From the NCBI GenBank assembly GCA_002421445.1, contig DIKB01000124.1:1-6498 (forward strand): 6,498 nt of DNA, read 5' to 3'. The DNA comes from Dehalococcoidia bacterium UBA5629 (GTDB taxonomy: Bacteria; Chloroflexota; Dehalococcoidia; GIF9; UBA5629). A program made the position numbers and the translations under genes. Under the pieces are notes generated by a model, which did no database searches, had not been told where the DNA came from, and saw only the letters and a list, made by a program, of their open reading frames with translations. Numbering within the stretch: the stretch's first letter is position 1; each line of letters starts with the position of its first letter. This document shows positions 1-5,334 of the stretch, one piece after another.

Positions 1-25
1 TAATACAATATCTAGTGTTTGTCAA
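1..25 (-). promoter_or_regulatory. Possible -35 element of a promoter cut by the window edge
   Basis: Read on the minus strand, a perfect TTGACA lies at 25-20. Seventeen bases later, at positions 2-1, the sequence reads TA and then leaves the window, so a TATAAT-like -10 could sit across the edge. If real, it would drive the next minus-strand gene separately from the cdsA operon. The 1-149 stretch has no convincing gene and no clear intrinsic terminator; it shows only short AT-rich inverted repeats. Half the promoter cannot be seen. Confidence 0.25.
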
Positions 26-149
26 CGGGTGTTGTATGCAACTATTCATAATCGAATGAAATAATAGACTGTTAAATGTAGTATTAATGCTCTCAAGGTT
101 AGGTTCGTCGTATGCGAAAATACGCTGGCAGTTAACAGTACTATCCGCT

Positions 150-944
150 TTATCTTATGAAGAAGAGGATGACATAATATACAAAAGCGCCGCTGAGTAA
201 CAGGCTGTCGAGGCGATCAAGCATGCCTCCATGTCCGGGCAATAAATTGCTGGCATTTTTAACATGTGTGTTACGTTTAAGCAGGGACTCGATAAGGTCG
301 CCGATTTGGGCAAGTATATTGATGCCTGTACCGAATAAACCGAGTTGCCACCAGGTAAGAGGCAGTGAAAATGCTATTCCGAAAACAATACTGACGAGAA
401 TACTGGAAAATAATCCGCCGAATGCTCCCTCCCATGTTTTCTTGGGGCTTATTACTGGAGCCATAGCATGTTTTCCCCATGTTCTGCCGACGAAAAATGC
501 TCCAATGTCGCTGGCGAATACGGTGAAAAGCGTCCAGAACGTCCATAGCATCCCCGATTCCAGATCTCTCAGGTATATCCAGTAAGTGGCCATCCAGCCG
601 ATATAGAGAACTCCCCCGACCGTCCATGCCCAGTTGCTAAATGCTGTTGAGTCCGATGATTTTGCCAGTAGCCAGAACAGTGATATTGAGATTCCAACAG
701 TCATGACTAGAGAAGTGCACTGAACAAACGGACAATAGGGAGTTAATAGCAGTAGTACGCTCCAGGCGATTCCGATAAAGGCAAATGGTTTGCTGTTTGC
801 CAGTGTTACTAGACGGTAGAATTCAATTATGCCGAGGATTACTGCCGCAACGATCAGAATAGAAAACCATGGGGCACCAAACCATACCGCGGCGATGAGA
901 AGCGGTAGACCGATAATAGCTGTGAGAACTCTTTCCCTGAGCAT
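150..944 (-). CDS. cdsA: Phosphatidate cytidylyltransferase (CDP-diglyceride synthase)
   Basis: CdsA is an integral membrane enzyme that makes CDP-diacylglycerol from phosphatidic acid and CTP, the branch point for phospholipid synthesis. The 264-residue product is of usual length and has many hydrophobic helices. Family motifs are SD-I-GAFFVGR (about 145-154), SPKKTWEG (166-173), QIGDLIES (213-220), then the signature SLLKR, PGHGG (236-240) and DRLD (243-246). One signature position differs: the usual Lys-Asp pair before the PGHGG loop reads Lys229-Asn230. The ATG at 944 is the only sensible start, because the upstream frame holds no start codon before a stop. There is no good Shine-Dalgarno sequence. 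It is the last visible gene of the rpsB operon, 34 bases after frr. The identification is secure; activity with the Asn substitution is not proven. Confidence 0.95.
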   Translation of the reverse strand: MLRERVLTAIIGLPLLIAAVWFGAPWFSILIVAAVILGIIEFYRLVTLANSKPFAFIGIAWSVLLLLTPYCPFVQCTSLVMTVGISISLFWLLAKSSDSTAFSNWAWTVGGVLYIGWMATYWIYLRDLESGMLWTFWTLFTVFASDIGAFFVGRTWGKHAMAPVISPKKTWEGAFGGLFSSILVSIVFGIAFSLPLTWWQLGLFGTGINILAQIGDLIESLLKRNTHVKNASNLLPGHGGMLDRLDSLLLSGAFVYYVILFFIR

Positions 945-959
945 AGTAGCTACGGGATG

Positions 960-982
960 CTGATATGGACTTCCGTCCTCAG
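960..982 (-). other. Small hairpin with a GGAA tetraloop between frr and cdsA
   Basis: On the minus strand, GGAC (978-975), the loop GGAA (974-971) and GTCC (970-967) form a 4-bp stem capped by a GNRA-type tetraloop. Outer CTGA and TCAG segments (982-979 and 963-960) can also pair across an internal loop. The structure overlaps the frr stop codon and fills most of the 34-base gap. There is no U-run after it, so it is not a standard intrinsic terminator. It may be an RNA stability or processing element, or chance. Confidence 0.3.
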
Positions 983-1536
983 ACTTCCATTATCTCTTTT
1001 TCTTTGTTTTGGCCGGCTACAGTTATCTTGTCCATGAAGCTATCTAGAATCTTCTGAAGCTGCTCCGCAGAGCGATTCTGCTCGTCTTGGGAGATTTCCT
1101 TGTTTTTCTCTGCCTGTTTGAGCGATTCGTTGCCGTCCCGTCTGACATTTCTCATCGATATTCGCGAATCTTCCAATTTCTTATGAACGATCTTTGTCAA
1201 GTCCTTTCGTCTCTCCTCTGTGAGCTGGGGGATAACCAGACGAATCCTGATACCGTCATTTGTCGGTGTCAATCCAAGTCCCGATTTCAGTATAGCCTTT
1301 TCTATTTCATGCATTGCCGATTTGTCCCATGGCTGTATGGCAATCATCCTTGCTTCGGGGATGGTTATCGAGGCCATCTGGTTTATCGGTGTTGGTACAC
1401 TGTGATAGTCGACTCGTATATGTTCAACCAGCGCCGGAGATGCACGTCCAGTACGGATGGTGGAAAGGTCCTGAGTCAGGGCGGTCAGCGTTTTTTGCAT
1501 TTTGGTTTTTACGTCTGTCAATATCTGATCAATCAT
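979..1536 (-). CDS. frr: Ribosome recycling factor
   Basis: RRF works with EF-G after termination to split the ribosome from mRNA. From the ATG at 1536 the product is 185 residues, the typical family length. Recognisable features are the RTGRASPAL segment (28-36) of the long helical domain, a central beta domain with SITIPEARMIAIQPWD, and the PQLTEERRKDL and RRDGNESLK helices near the C-terminus. A longer reading from 1557 adds seven residues but lies inside pyrH. The 1536 start is preferred because GAGG (1546-1543) lies six bases before it and the start is one base after the pyrH stop, which suggests translational coupling. In many bacteria uppS follows frr; here cdsA does. Confidence 0.97.
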   Translation of the reverse strand: MIDQILTDVKTKMQKTLTALTQDLSTIRTGRASPALVEHIRVDYHSVPTPINQMASITIPEARMIAIQPWDKSAMHEIEKAILKSGLGLTPTNDGIRIRLVIPQLTEERRKDLTKIVHKKLEDSRISMRNVRRDGNESLKQAEKNKEISQDEQNRSAEQLQKILDSFMDKITVAGQNKEKEIMEV

Positions 1537-1537
1537 C

Positions 1538-2281
1538 TTACACCTCGTCTGCATCATCGTTATAGACTATGGTTCCAATTGTATCTCCCTGTACAGCACG
1601 TTCAATGCTTCTTGTTGACTGAAGATCGAAAATGATGATGGGCAATTTGTTTTCGCGGCAGAGTGAAAATGCTGTTGCATCCATGACCTGAAGTCGCAAT
1701 TTGAGCGCTTTACTATGAGATAAACGATCGAATTTATTAGCATCGGGATGCTTAATGGGGTCAGCGTCATAGACGCCGTCAACCCTATTTTTTGCTACGA
1801 GCAGAACTTCGGCACCGATTTCGATGGCACGAAGCGCTGCCGCAGTATCTGTGGTCATGTACGGATTGCCGGTGCCGCCGGCGAAGATGACTACCCGTCC
1901 CTTTTCCAGGTGGCGGATTGCGCGTCTGCGAATGAAAGGCTCAGCAATCATTTGTACGGGAATGGCTGATTGGGTTCTTACTACCAGCCCCTGGTGTTCC
2001 ATAACGTCCTGAAGAGCCAGTGCGTTGATAATGGTGGCCAGCATTCCTGCATAATCTGCGGTTGCTCTATCCATGACTCTGGCTTCTTTGTTTGTGCCTC
2101 GCCAGAAATTACCGCCACCGACGACGACGGCAACGCTTGAACCATGTTCAACGACGTGCTTTATCTGTTTGGCTACTTTGGTGATAACAATCGGATCAAT
2201 ACCGAAGCCGCGCTTACCCATAAGCGCTTCCCCGCTCAGCTTCAGCAGAACGCGTTTGTATTTTGGTGTTGTATCAGTCAC
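1538..2281 (-). CDS. pyrH: UMP kinase (uridylate kinase)
   Basis: PyrH phosphorylates UMP to UDP in pyrimidine nucleotide synthesis; the bacterial enzyme is a hexamer of the amino acid kinase fold. The 247-residue product has KLSGEAL (14-20), the glycine-rich GGGNFWRG (55-62), DRATADYAGM (71-80) around the UMP site, FAGGTGNPYMTTDTAAALRA (133-152), VDGVYDADP (167-175) and MDATAF (200-205). Translation appears to start at GTG, two bases after the tsf stop. No clear Shine-Dalgarno sequence precedes it, so coupling to tsf translation is likely. The reading MTDTTPKYKRVLLKLSGEAL matches the usual N-terminal spacing, which supports this start. The gene ends one base before the frr ATG. Confidence 0.97.
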   Translation of the reverse strand: MTDTTPKYKRVLLKLSGEALMGKRGFGIDPIVITKVAKQIKHVVEHGSSVAVVVGGGNFWRGTNKEARVMDRATADYAGMLATIINALALQDVMEHQGLVVRTQSAIPVQMIAEPFIRRRAIRHLEKGRVVIFAGGTGNPYMTTDTAAALRAIEIGAEVLLVAKNRVDGVYDADPIKHPDANKFDRLSHSKALKLRLQVMDATAFSLCRENKLPIIIFDLQSTRSIERAVQGDTIGTIVYNDDADEV

Positions 2282-2283
2282 TT

Positions 2284-2787
2284 TTAAAAACCAAGCTCAA
2301 ATCTGACGAACCGGTTGATCTTAATGTTCTCACCTGTTTTAGCTATAGTTTGAGTGACCATATCCTGTATCGTTTTAGTTGGATCTTTGATACAGGGCTG
2401 TAAAAGAAGACAGACCTTTTCTTTTTCTACGTCTGATTCGGGATGTACTTCATCGGCAGATATATAGAGCGGGGACATAGCTGCTATTTGCAGCGAGATA
2501 TTATGTGCTAACTCCTTGAACTCATCCGTCCTCGCGACAAAATCAGTCTCACAATTGACCTCAACCATAACTCCTATCTTGCCGCCCATGTGAACGTATG
2601 TTTCGATCAATCCCTGGGATGTGGCGCGTTCTCCCTTTTTACTGGCGATAGAAAGCCCGCGTTTAATAATGATGCCAATCGCTTCTTCAATATTGCCGTT
2701 AGCTTCAATAAGCGCCTTTTTGCAATCCATAACACCGGCGCCGGTTTTTTCCCTGAGGGTTTTTACTTGTTCGGTCGAGATGTCCAA
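2284..2787 (-). CDS. tsf: Translation elongation factor Ts, short form
   Basis: EF-Ts is the nucleotide exchange factor of EF-Tu, releasing GDP after each elongation cycle. The product is 167 residues, against about 280 in E. coli. It keeps the N-terminal UBA-like domain with the signature LREKTGAGVMDCKKAL (11-26), the second signature EVNCETDFVAR (76-86, with the TDFV that contacts EF-Tu), and a C-terminal end QPCIKDPTKTIQ to RFVRFEL. What is missing is the second core repeat and coiled-coil region, as known for short EF-Ts of Thermus, Thermotoga and Chloroflexi. The start is TTG (2787-2785), with GGAGG at 2802-2798 ten bases upstream. It lies between rpsB and pyrH. Confidence 0.97.
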   Translation of the reverse strand: MDISTEQVKTLREKTGAGVMDCKKALIEANGNIEEAIGIIIKRGLSIASKKGERATSQGLIETYVHMGGKIGVMVEVNCETDFVARTDEFKELAHNISLQIAAMSPLYISADEVHPESDVEKEKVCLLLQPCIKDPTKTIQDMVTQTIAKTGENIKINRFVRFELGF

Positions 2788-2797
2788 GGTATCGTTT

Positions 2798-2802
2798 CCT
2801 CC
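2798..2802 (-). promoter_or_regulatory. Ribosome binding site deciding the TTG start of tsf
   Basis: Minus-strand GGAGG lies ten bases before the TTG that opens tsf. The EF-Ts family begins with a short lead-in before LREKTGAG, which fits this TTG start; no ATG in the same frame is suitably placed. This site is the main evidence for a non-ATG start. Confidence 0.7.
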
Positions 2803-2819
2803 AGTTAATCAAGTTCAGG

Positions 2820-3584
2820 TTATTTTGATTCTTCTGTTTCCGGTGAGGCACTGTATGAGCCAACCGGTTCATCTTTCGCCTCTTCGGTTTCGCTGTCCTT
2901 GACTACTTTCCCTTCAAGCACTGCATCTGCCATTTTGCTGCAGATCAGTTTAATTGCCTTAATCGCATCATCATTGGCAGGGATTGGCTGATCGATATTA
3001 TCGGGGTTACAATCGGTATCGACAACTGCTACAACGGGGATGCCCACTCTTTTCGCTTCAGCCAGTGCGTTCTTCTCTTTATTGGGGTCGATAATAAAAA
3101 GTGCTCCGGGCAAACTGACCATTTCTTTGAAGCCGCCAACCTGTCTATTAAGGCGCGCTATCTGTTTTTCGAGCTTCATCTTCTCTTTCTTCGTCAGATG
3201 ATCCAGCTCACCGCGCTCCATCTTATCTTCCAATCGTACCAGAAAGTCGATTCTTGATTGTATCGTGGTGAAGTTCGTCAGCATGCCGCCCAGCCATCTC
3301 TGGTTGACGTAGAACATGCCGCAACGTTTGGCTTCCTCTTCTATTACGTCCTGCGCCTGCTTCTTGGTGCCGACAAAGAGAATATTTTTATTTTCGCCCA
3401 TCAGGTCTCTGACGTATTTACATGCTTTTTCAAGCATTACAGCGGTTTTCTCAAGATCAATGATATGAATACCGTTTCGCTGGGTGAAGATGTAATTCTT
3501 CATCCGCGGATGCCAGTTACCGGTCTGGTGCCCGAAATGTGCTCCAGCCTCAAGAAGCTGCTTTACTGTAATAGGTTCTGCCAA
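2820..3584 (-). CDS. rpsB: 30S ribosomal protein S2
   Basis: S2 is a late-assembling small-subunit protein bound at the back of the 30S body. The 254-residue product begins with VKQLLEAGAHFGHQT and NWHPRMKNYIF (7-33), continues with RNGIHIIDLEKT (36-47), FVGTKKQAQ (70-78), NQRWLGGMLTNF (94-105), and carries the family signature PGALFIIDPNKEKNALAEAK (159-178), then VVDTDCNPDNID (188-199). The tail after about 225 is acidic and low in complexity, as is common for S2. The start is TTG at 3584-3582: an in-frame TAG lies seven bases upstream, so no longer reading is possible, and AGGAGG (3600-3595) is placed ten bases before the TTG. It is the promoter-proximal gene of the operon. Confidence 0.97.
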   Translation of the reverse strand: MAEPITVKQLLEAGAHFGHQTGNWHPRMKNYIFTQRNGIHIIDLEKTAVMLEKACKYVRDLMGENKNILFVGTKKQAQDVIEEEAKRCGMFYVNQRWLGGMLTNFTTIQSRIDFLVRLEDKMERGELDHLTKKEKMKLEKQIARLNRQVGGFKEMVSLPGALFIIDPNKEKNALAEAKRVGIPVVAVVDTDCNPDNIDQPIPANDDAIKAIKLICSKMADAVLEGKVVKDSETEEAKDEPVGSYSASPETEESK

Positions 3585-3594
3585 AGTTATCTAA

Positions 3595-3600
3595 CCTCCT
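3595..3600 (-). promoter_or_regulatory. Strong Shine-Dalgarno sequence before the TTG start of rpsB
   Basis: Minus-strand AGGAGG is a near-perfect anti-SD match, ten bases before TTG. Together with the in-frame TAG between the two, it fixes the rpsB start at a TTG codon. Confidence 0.75.
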
Positions 3601-3611
3601 GAATACGAACG

Positions 3612-3623
3612 AAATAGCTATTT
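3612..3623. repeat. Perfect 12-bp palindrome in the rpsB leader
   Basis: AAATAGCTATTT reads the same on both strands. It lies between the predicted rpsB transcription start (about 3629) and the Shine-Dalgarno sequence. With no loop it is better suited to a dimeric DNA-binding protein than to an RNA hairpin. No regulator can be named, and an AT-rich palindrome of this size can occur by chance. Confidence 0.4.
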
Positions 3624-3635
3624 AAACCGATATGA

Positions 3636-3664
3636 AGTATATCACAAGCCTGACACTTAGGCAA
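3636..3664 (-). promoter_or_regulatory. Sigma-70-type promoter of the rpsB-tsf-pyrH-frr-cdsA operon
   Basis: On the minus strand TTGCCT (3664-3659) and TATACT (3641-3636) are separated by exactly 17 bases. The predicted start is near 3629, giving a leader of about 45 bases to the rpsB TTG. Position and strand fit the operon. The rest of 3665-3780, between this promoter and the greA stop, holds no gene and no clear terminator. Confidence 0.6.
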
Positions 3665-3780
3665 CGCGCACACATCATAGTATCTGCGCTGGAATAGAGA
3701 CTGTCATGATTTAGAAATAGGGTAATCAATGAAGGGGGGCTGCTCATAGAAGTGTAACTGCTGAGGCTAAAAGCTGTCTT

Positions 3781-4605
3781 TTATGAATGTTTGATGTCTT
3801 CGATCCGGTATTTAATTGTGCCGACAGGTGCATTGACGGAGACGTGGTCACCTTTATCGTGTCCTGATAACGCTTTGCCTATCGGTGAAGCAATCGAGAT
3901 TTTGCCTGTGATCGGTTTTGCTTCCCGAGCATCGACGAGCGTATAGGTGATATGCTCATTTGTTGCCATATCGCATACCACAACAGTATCGCCGATACTT
4001 ATTTGTTTCTTCTTGGTAGCATTGGAATCCATGATTGTAGCCCGTTTTAACGTTTCTTCTAACTCCTGGATGCGTGATTCACTTCTGCTCATCTGTTCGC
4101 GGGCTGCTGCCAGCGGTGCATTTTCTTTAAAGTCCTTGTCGGCTGCTGCTTTGCGTATCTCTTCTATGATCAGTGGGCGTTCCTCTTTTAGTCTCCTAAG
4201 CTCCTGTTGCAGTTTGTTATATCCTTCCTGGGTCAATTCTATGGCAGGTTGTGAGGGTTTGCCGGTTTGTTTTTGTACTCTGTATCTGGAAGCATCTTTT
4301 TTGTAGATGGTCTTCTTTGCCTTAATGTGGAGGTGTAACTTATCCTGTACTAATTCTTTTGTATGCAGGTGTTTGAGAAATAGCTTGATTGGCTCCAGTT
4401 TGGTTGGGGAACTCGTTTGTTCCGAGTAATTAGCTACTTCTACGATCGTTATTTCGTTGATCGGCCGTCTTTCGCTGAACCACAGAACAAATTTGTTGAT
4501 TTCCTGCTGGTATGTGATGCGCTCTTCAGTGGATAAGGTTATCAGAAACTGGGTAGCACAATAGCCGAGATTCGGTGTGTTGTTAGCCTTATTTTCAGCG
4601 ATCAT
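3781..4605 (-). CDS. greA: Transcription elongation factor GreA with extra N-terminal recombinase-like domain
   Basis: GreA enters the RNA polymerase secondary channel and stimulates cleavage of backtracked RNA. The GreA part spans about residues 123-274 of 274: an antiparallel coiled coil (124-195) whose tip keeps the acidic pair Asp158 and Glu161 in KDFKENAP, then the FKBP-like C-terminal domain with SIGDTVVV (203-210), ASPIGKALSGHDKGD (239-253) and the APVGTIKY end. Ahead of it lie about 90 residues unlike standard GreA (about 158 residues in total): a helical region with TYQQEINKFVLWF, INEITIVEVANY and KLEPIKLFLKHL, resembling the core-binding SAM-like domain of tyrosine recombinases, then a basic linker (95-120). 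No recombinase catalytic domain is present. The ATG at 4605 is preferred, with AAAGGA 13 bases upstream. A GTG at 4638 would add 11 residues but lacks a Shine-Dalgarno sequence and overlaps the predicted promoter. Confidence 0.92.
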   Translation of the reverse strand: MIAENKANNTPNLGYCATQFLITLSTEERITYQQEINKFVLWFSERRPINEITIVEVANYSEQTSSPTKLEPIKLFLKHLHTKELVQDKLHLHIKAKKTIYKKDASRYRVQKQTGKPSQPAIELTQEGYNKLQQELRRLKEERPLIIEEIRKAAADKDFKENAPLAAAREQMSRSESRIQELEETLKRATIMDSNATKKKQISIGDTVVVCDMATNEHITYTLVDAREAKPITGKISIASPIGKALSGHDKGDHVSVNAPVGTIKYRIEDIKHS

Positions 4606-4626
4606 AATCGTTAAAAAGTCCTTTTC

Positions 4627-4656
4627 ATAGTAGCGCACTTATTGATGTTGTGTCAA
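4627..4656 (-). promoter_or_regulatory. Sigma-70-type promoter of greA
   Basis: Minus-strand TTGACA (4656-4651) and TACTAT (4632-4627) lie 18 bases apart. The predicted start, near 4620, is close to the AAAGGA ahead of the ATG at 4605, so the leader would be very short and the ribosome binding site may be partly cut. A start a few bases upstream would resolve this. If used, this promoter excludes the GTG at 4638 as the translation start. Confidence 0.55.
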
Positions 4657-4657
4657 T

Positions 4658-4686
4658 TCGCAACAGAGTTTCGCAACAGAGTTTCG
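4658..4686. repeat. Tandem 13-bp direct repeat between greA and tRNA-Glu promoters
   Basis: TCGCAACAGAGTT occurs at 4658-4670 and again, unchanged, at 4671-4683, followed by the first three bases of a third copy. The repeat begins two bases beyond the greA -35 box and ends 38 bases before the tRNA -35 box. It could be slippage, or paired binding sites for a regulator acting on one or both divergent promoters. Confidence 0.85.
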
Positions 4687-4724
4687 TATAGTGCAAATGC
4701 TGGTTGGGTGTCTGGCGCTGTAAC

Positions 4725-4754
4725 TTGACACTATCATTCTCAACAGGGGATAAT
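4725..4754 (+). promoter_or_regulatory. Sigma-70-type promoter of tRNA-Glu
   Basis: TTGACA (4725-4730) and GATAAT (4749-4754) are separated by 18 bases, with a predicted start about 13 bases before the mature tRNA 5' end. A perfect -35 and a five-of-six -10 are in line with a strong stable-RNA promoter. Confidence 0.7.
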
Positions 4755-4774
4755 TATGATCGCTTTTGTTATTC

Positions 4775-4851
4775 GGCGCATTCGTCTAGCGGCCCAGGAC
4801 GCCTCCCTCTCAAGGAGGAGATCACCGGTTCGAATCCGGTATGCGCTACCA
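4775..4851 (+). tRNA. tRNA-Glu, anticodon CTC
   Basis: The 77-base gene folds as a full cloverleaf. The acceptor stem GGCGCAT pairs with ATGCGCT, with one G1-U72 wobble. The D arm GTCTAGCGGCCCAGGAC is typical of glutamate tRNAs. The anticodon stem CCTCC/GGAGG (4802-4806, 4814-4818) holds the loop CTCTCAA with CTC at 4809-4811, which reads GAG. The T arm ACCGG-TTCGAAT-CCGGT is standard. The discriminator is A, and the CCA end (4849-4851) is encoded. A separate tRNA-Glu(TTC) is expected elsewhere in the genome. The next bases downstream are an antitoxin-like gene fragment, so this 3' end may have served as an integration site. Confidence 0.97.
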
Positions 4852-4853
4852 AT

Positions 4854-5054
4854 TTCCCGGCTTTATTTTTTCAAGAGAATGATAAGATAATTGCGTATTC
4901 ACCCGCGTTGGATATATCTACATGTGGAAAAACTCAATTAGAAGCCGAACGTCGATTTGCTGAAGCGGCAGCTATTTTTCTACAAGAGATAAAAGATATG
5001 GGAGCCTCAGATGAAGTTTTGGCGGAATGTGGTTGGGTTACCCACTTGAAATGA
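4854..5054 (+). pseudogene. HicB-like antitoxin fragment lacking its start
   Basis: A 66-residue frame reads FPALFFQENDKIIAYSPALD, then ISTCGKTQLEAERRFAEAAA, and ends at DEVLAECGWVTHLK. The pattern (a short strand, xxAYxPALDxSTxGxT, an amphipathic helix with EAxxRFxEA, and a final EVLxECGW) matches small HicB-family antitoxins as I recall them, with a partial RNase-H-like fold. No ATG, GTG or plausible TTG begins it: the frame runs back without a stop through the whole tRNA to a TTG at 4704. The expected N-terminal residues are missing and the part usually found after the final GW (often with WxPP) is cut short. It is therefore called a remnant. An unnoticed alternative start, or translation from within the tRNA region, seems unlikely. 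Confidence 0.55.
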
Positions 5055-5131
5055 GAAAGAACCAAAATAATCTTAAGACATTAGGCATAAGCGGGGACGA
5101 ATATTTTAAACTGCTTGCTCATAAGGCTTAA
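5051..5131 (+). pseudogene. Possible HicA toxin N-terminal fragment
   Basis: A 26-codon frame starts at ATG and overlaps the stop of the HicB-like frame as ATGA, the usual coupling in toxin-antitoxin pairs. Its end, LGISGDEYFKLLAHKA, resembles the first helix of HicA toxins (typically xxISGKExIKxLxKxGF), but TAA then stops it. The same frame runs on after the stop to about 5218 without the Gly-Ser-His segment that HicA uses for RNA cleavage. No Shine-Dalgarno sequence is seen. It may be a dead toxin gene; the match is short and could be chance. Confidence 0.3.
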
Positions 5132-5146
5132 TGGTTTAGCTGGCGA

Positions 5147-5173
5147 ATGACAATCGGTTTTTCCGATAGTCAT
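5147..5173. repeat. Inverted repeat with 11-bp arms and TTTTT loop
   Basis: ATGACAATCGG (5147-5157) and CCGATAGTCAT (5163-5173) are complementary at ten of eleven positions around a five-base T loop. No T-run follows on either strand, so it is not a standard intrinsic terminator, although it lies between two converging transcription units (the HicBA-like remnant and the gene ending at 5335). Arms of 11 bp around a short spacer also recall Xer-type recombination sites, but no dif-like consensus is recognised. The rest of 5174-5334 shows no gene. Confidence 0.6.
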
Positions 5174-5334
5174 CATGGACACAGTGAACAGGGTTTGCGG
5201 TTATTCCTTGAGAAATAATCCTCAACAGAATGTTTTTCTTCTACCATTTTTCTAACGCGCGAATTTTATCAGTCAAAGAAAAACCATGAACCCATATATG
5301 TTTGTGGCGCTGATGGATAGAATTACCGTTACAG

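Noticed and set aside
1537..1557. A seven-residue longer frr start
   Set aside because: It lies within the pyrH reading frame, and the start at 1536 has a better-placed GAGG and the standard 185-residue length.
4606..4638. GTG start for greA adding 11 residues
   Set aside because: No Shine-Dalgarno sequence precedes it, and it overlaps a TTGACA/TACTAT promoter; it remains possible if transcription begins further upstream.
4704..4853. A long plus-strand frame starting at TTG 4704 that would make a 116-residue protein including the HicB-like part
   Set aside because: It runs through the tRNA promoter and the whole tRNA gene; only the part after the tRNA resembles a protein family.
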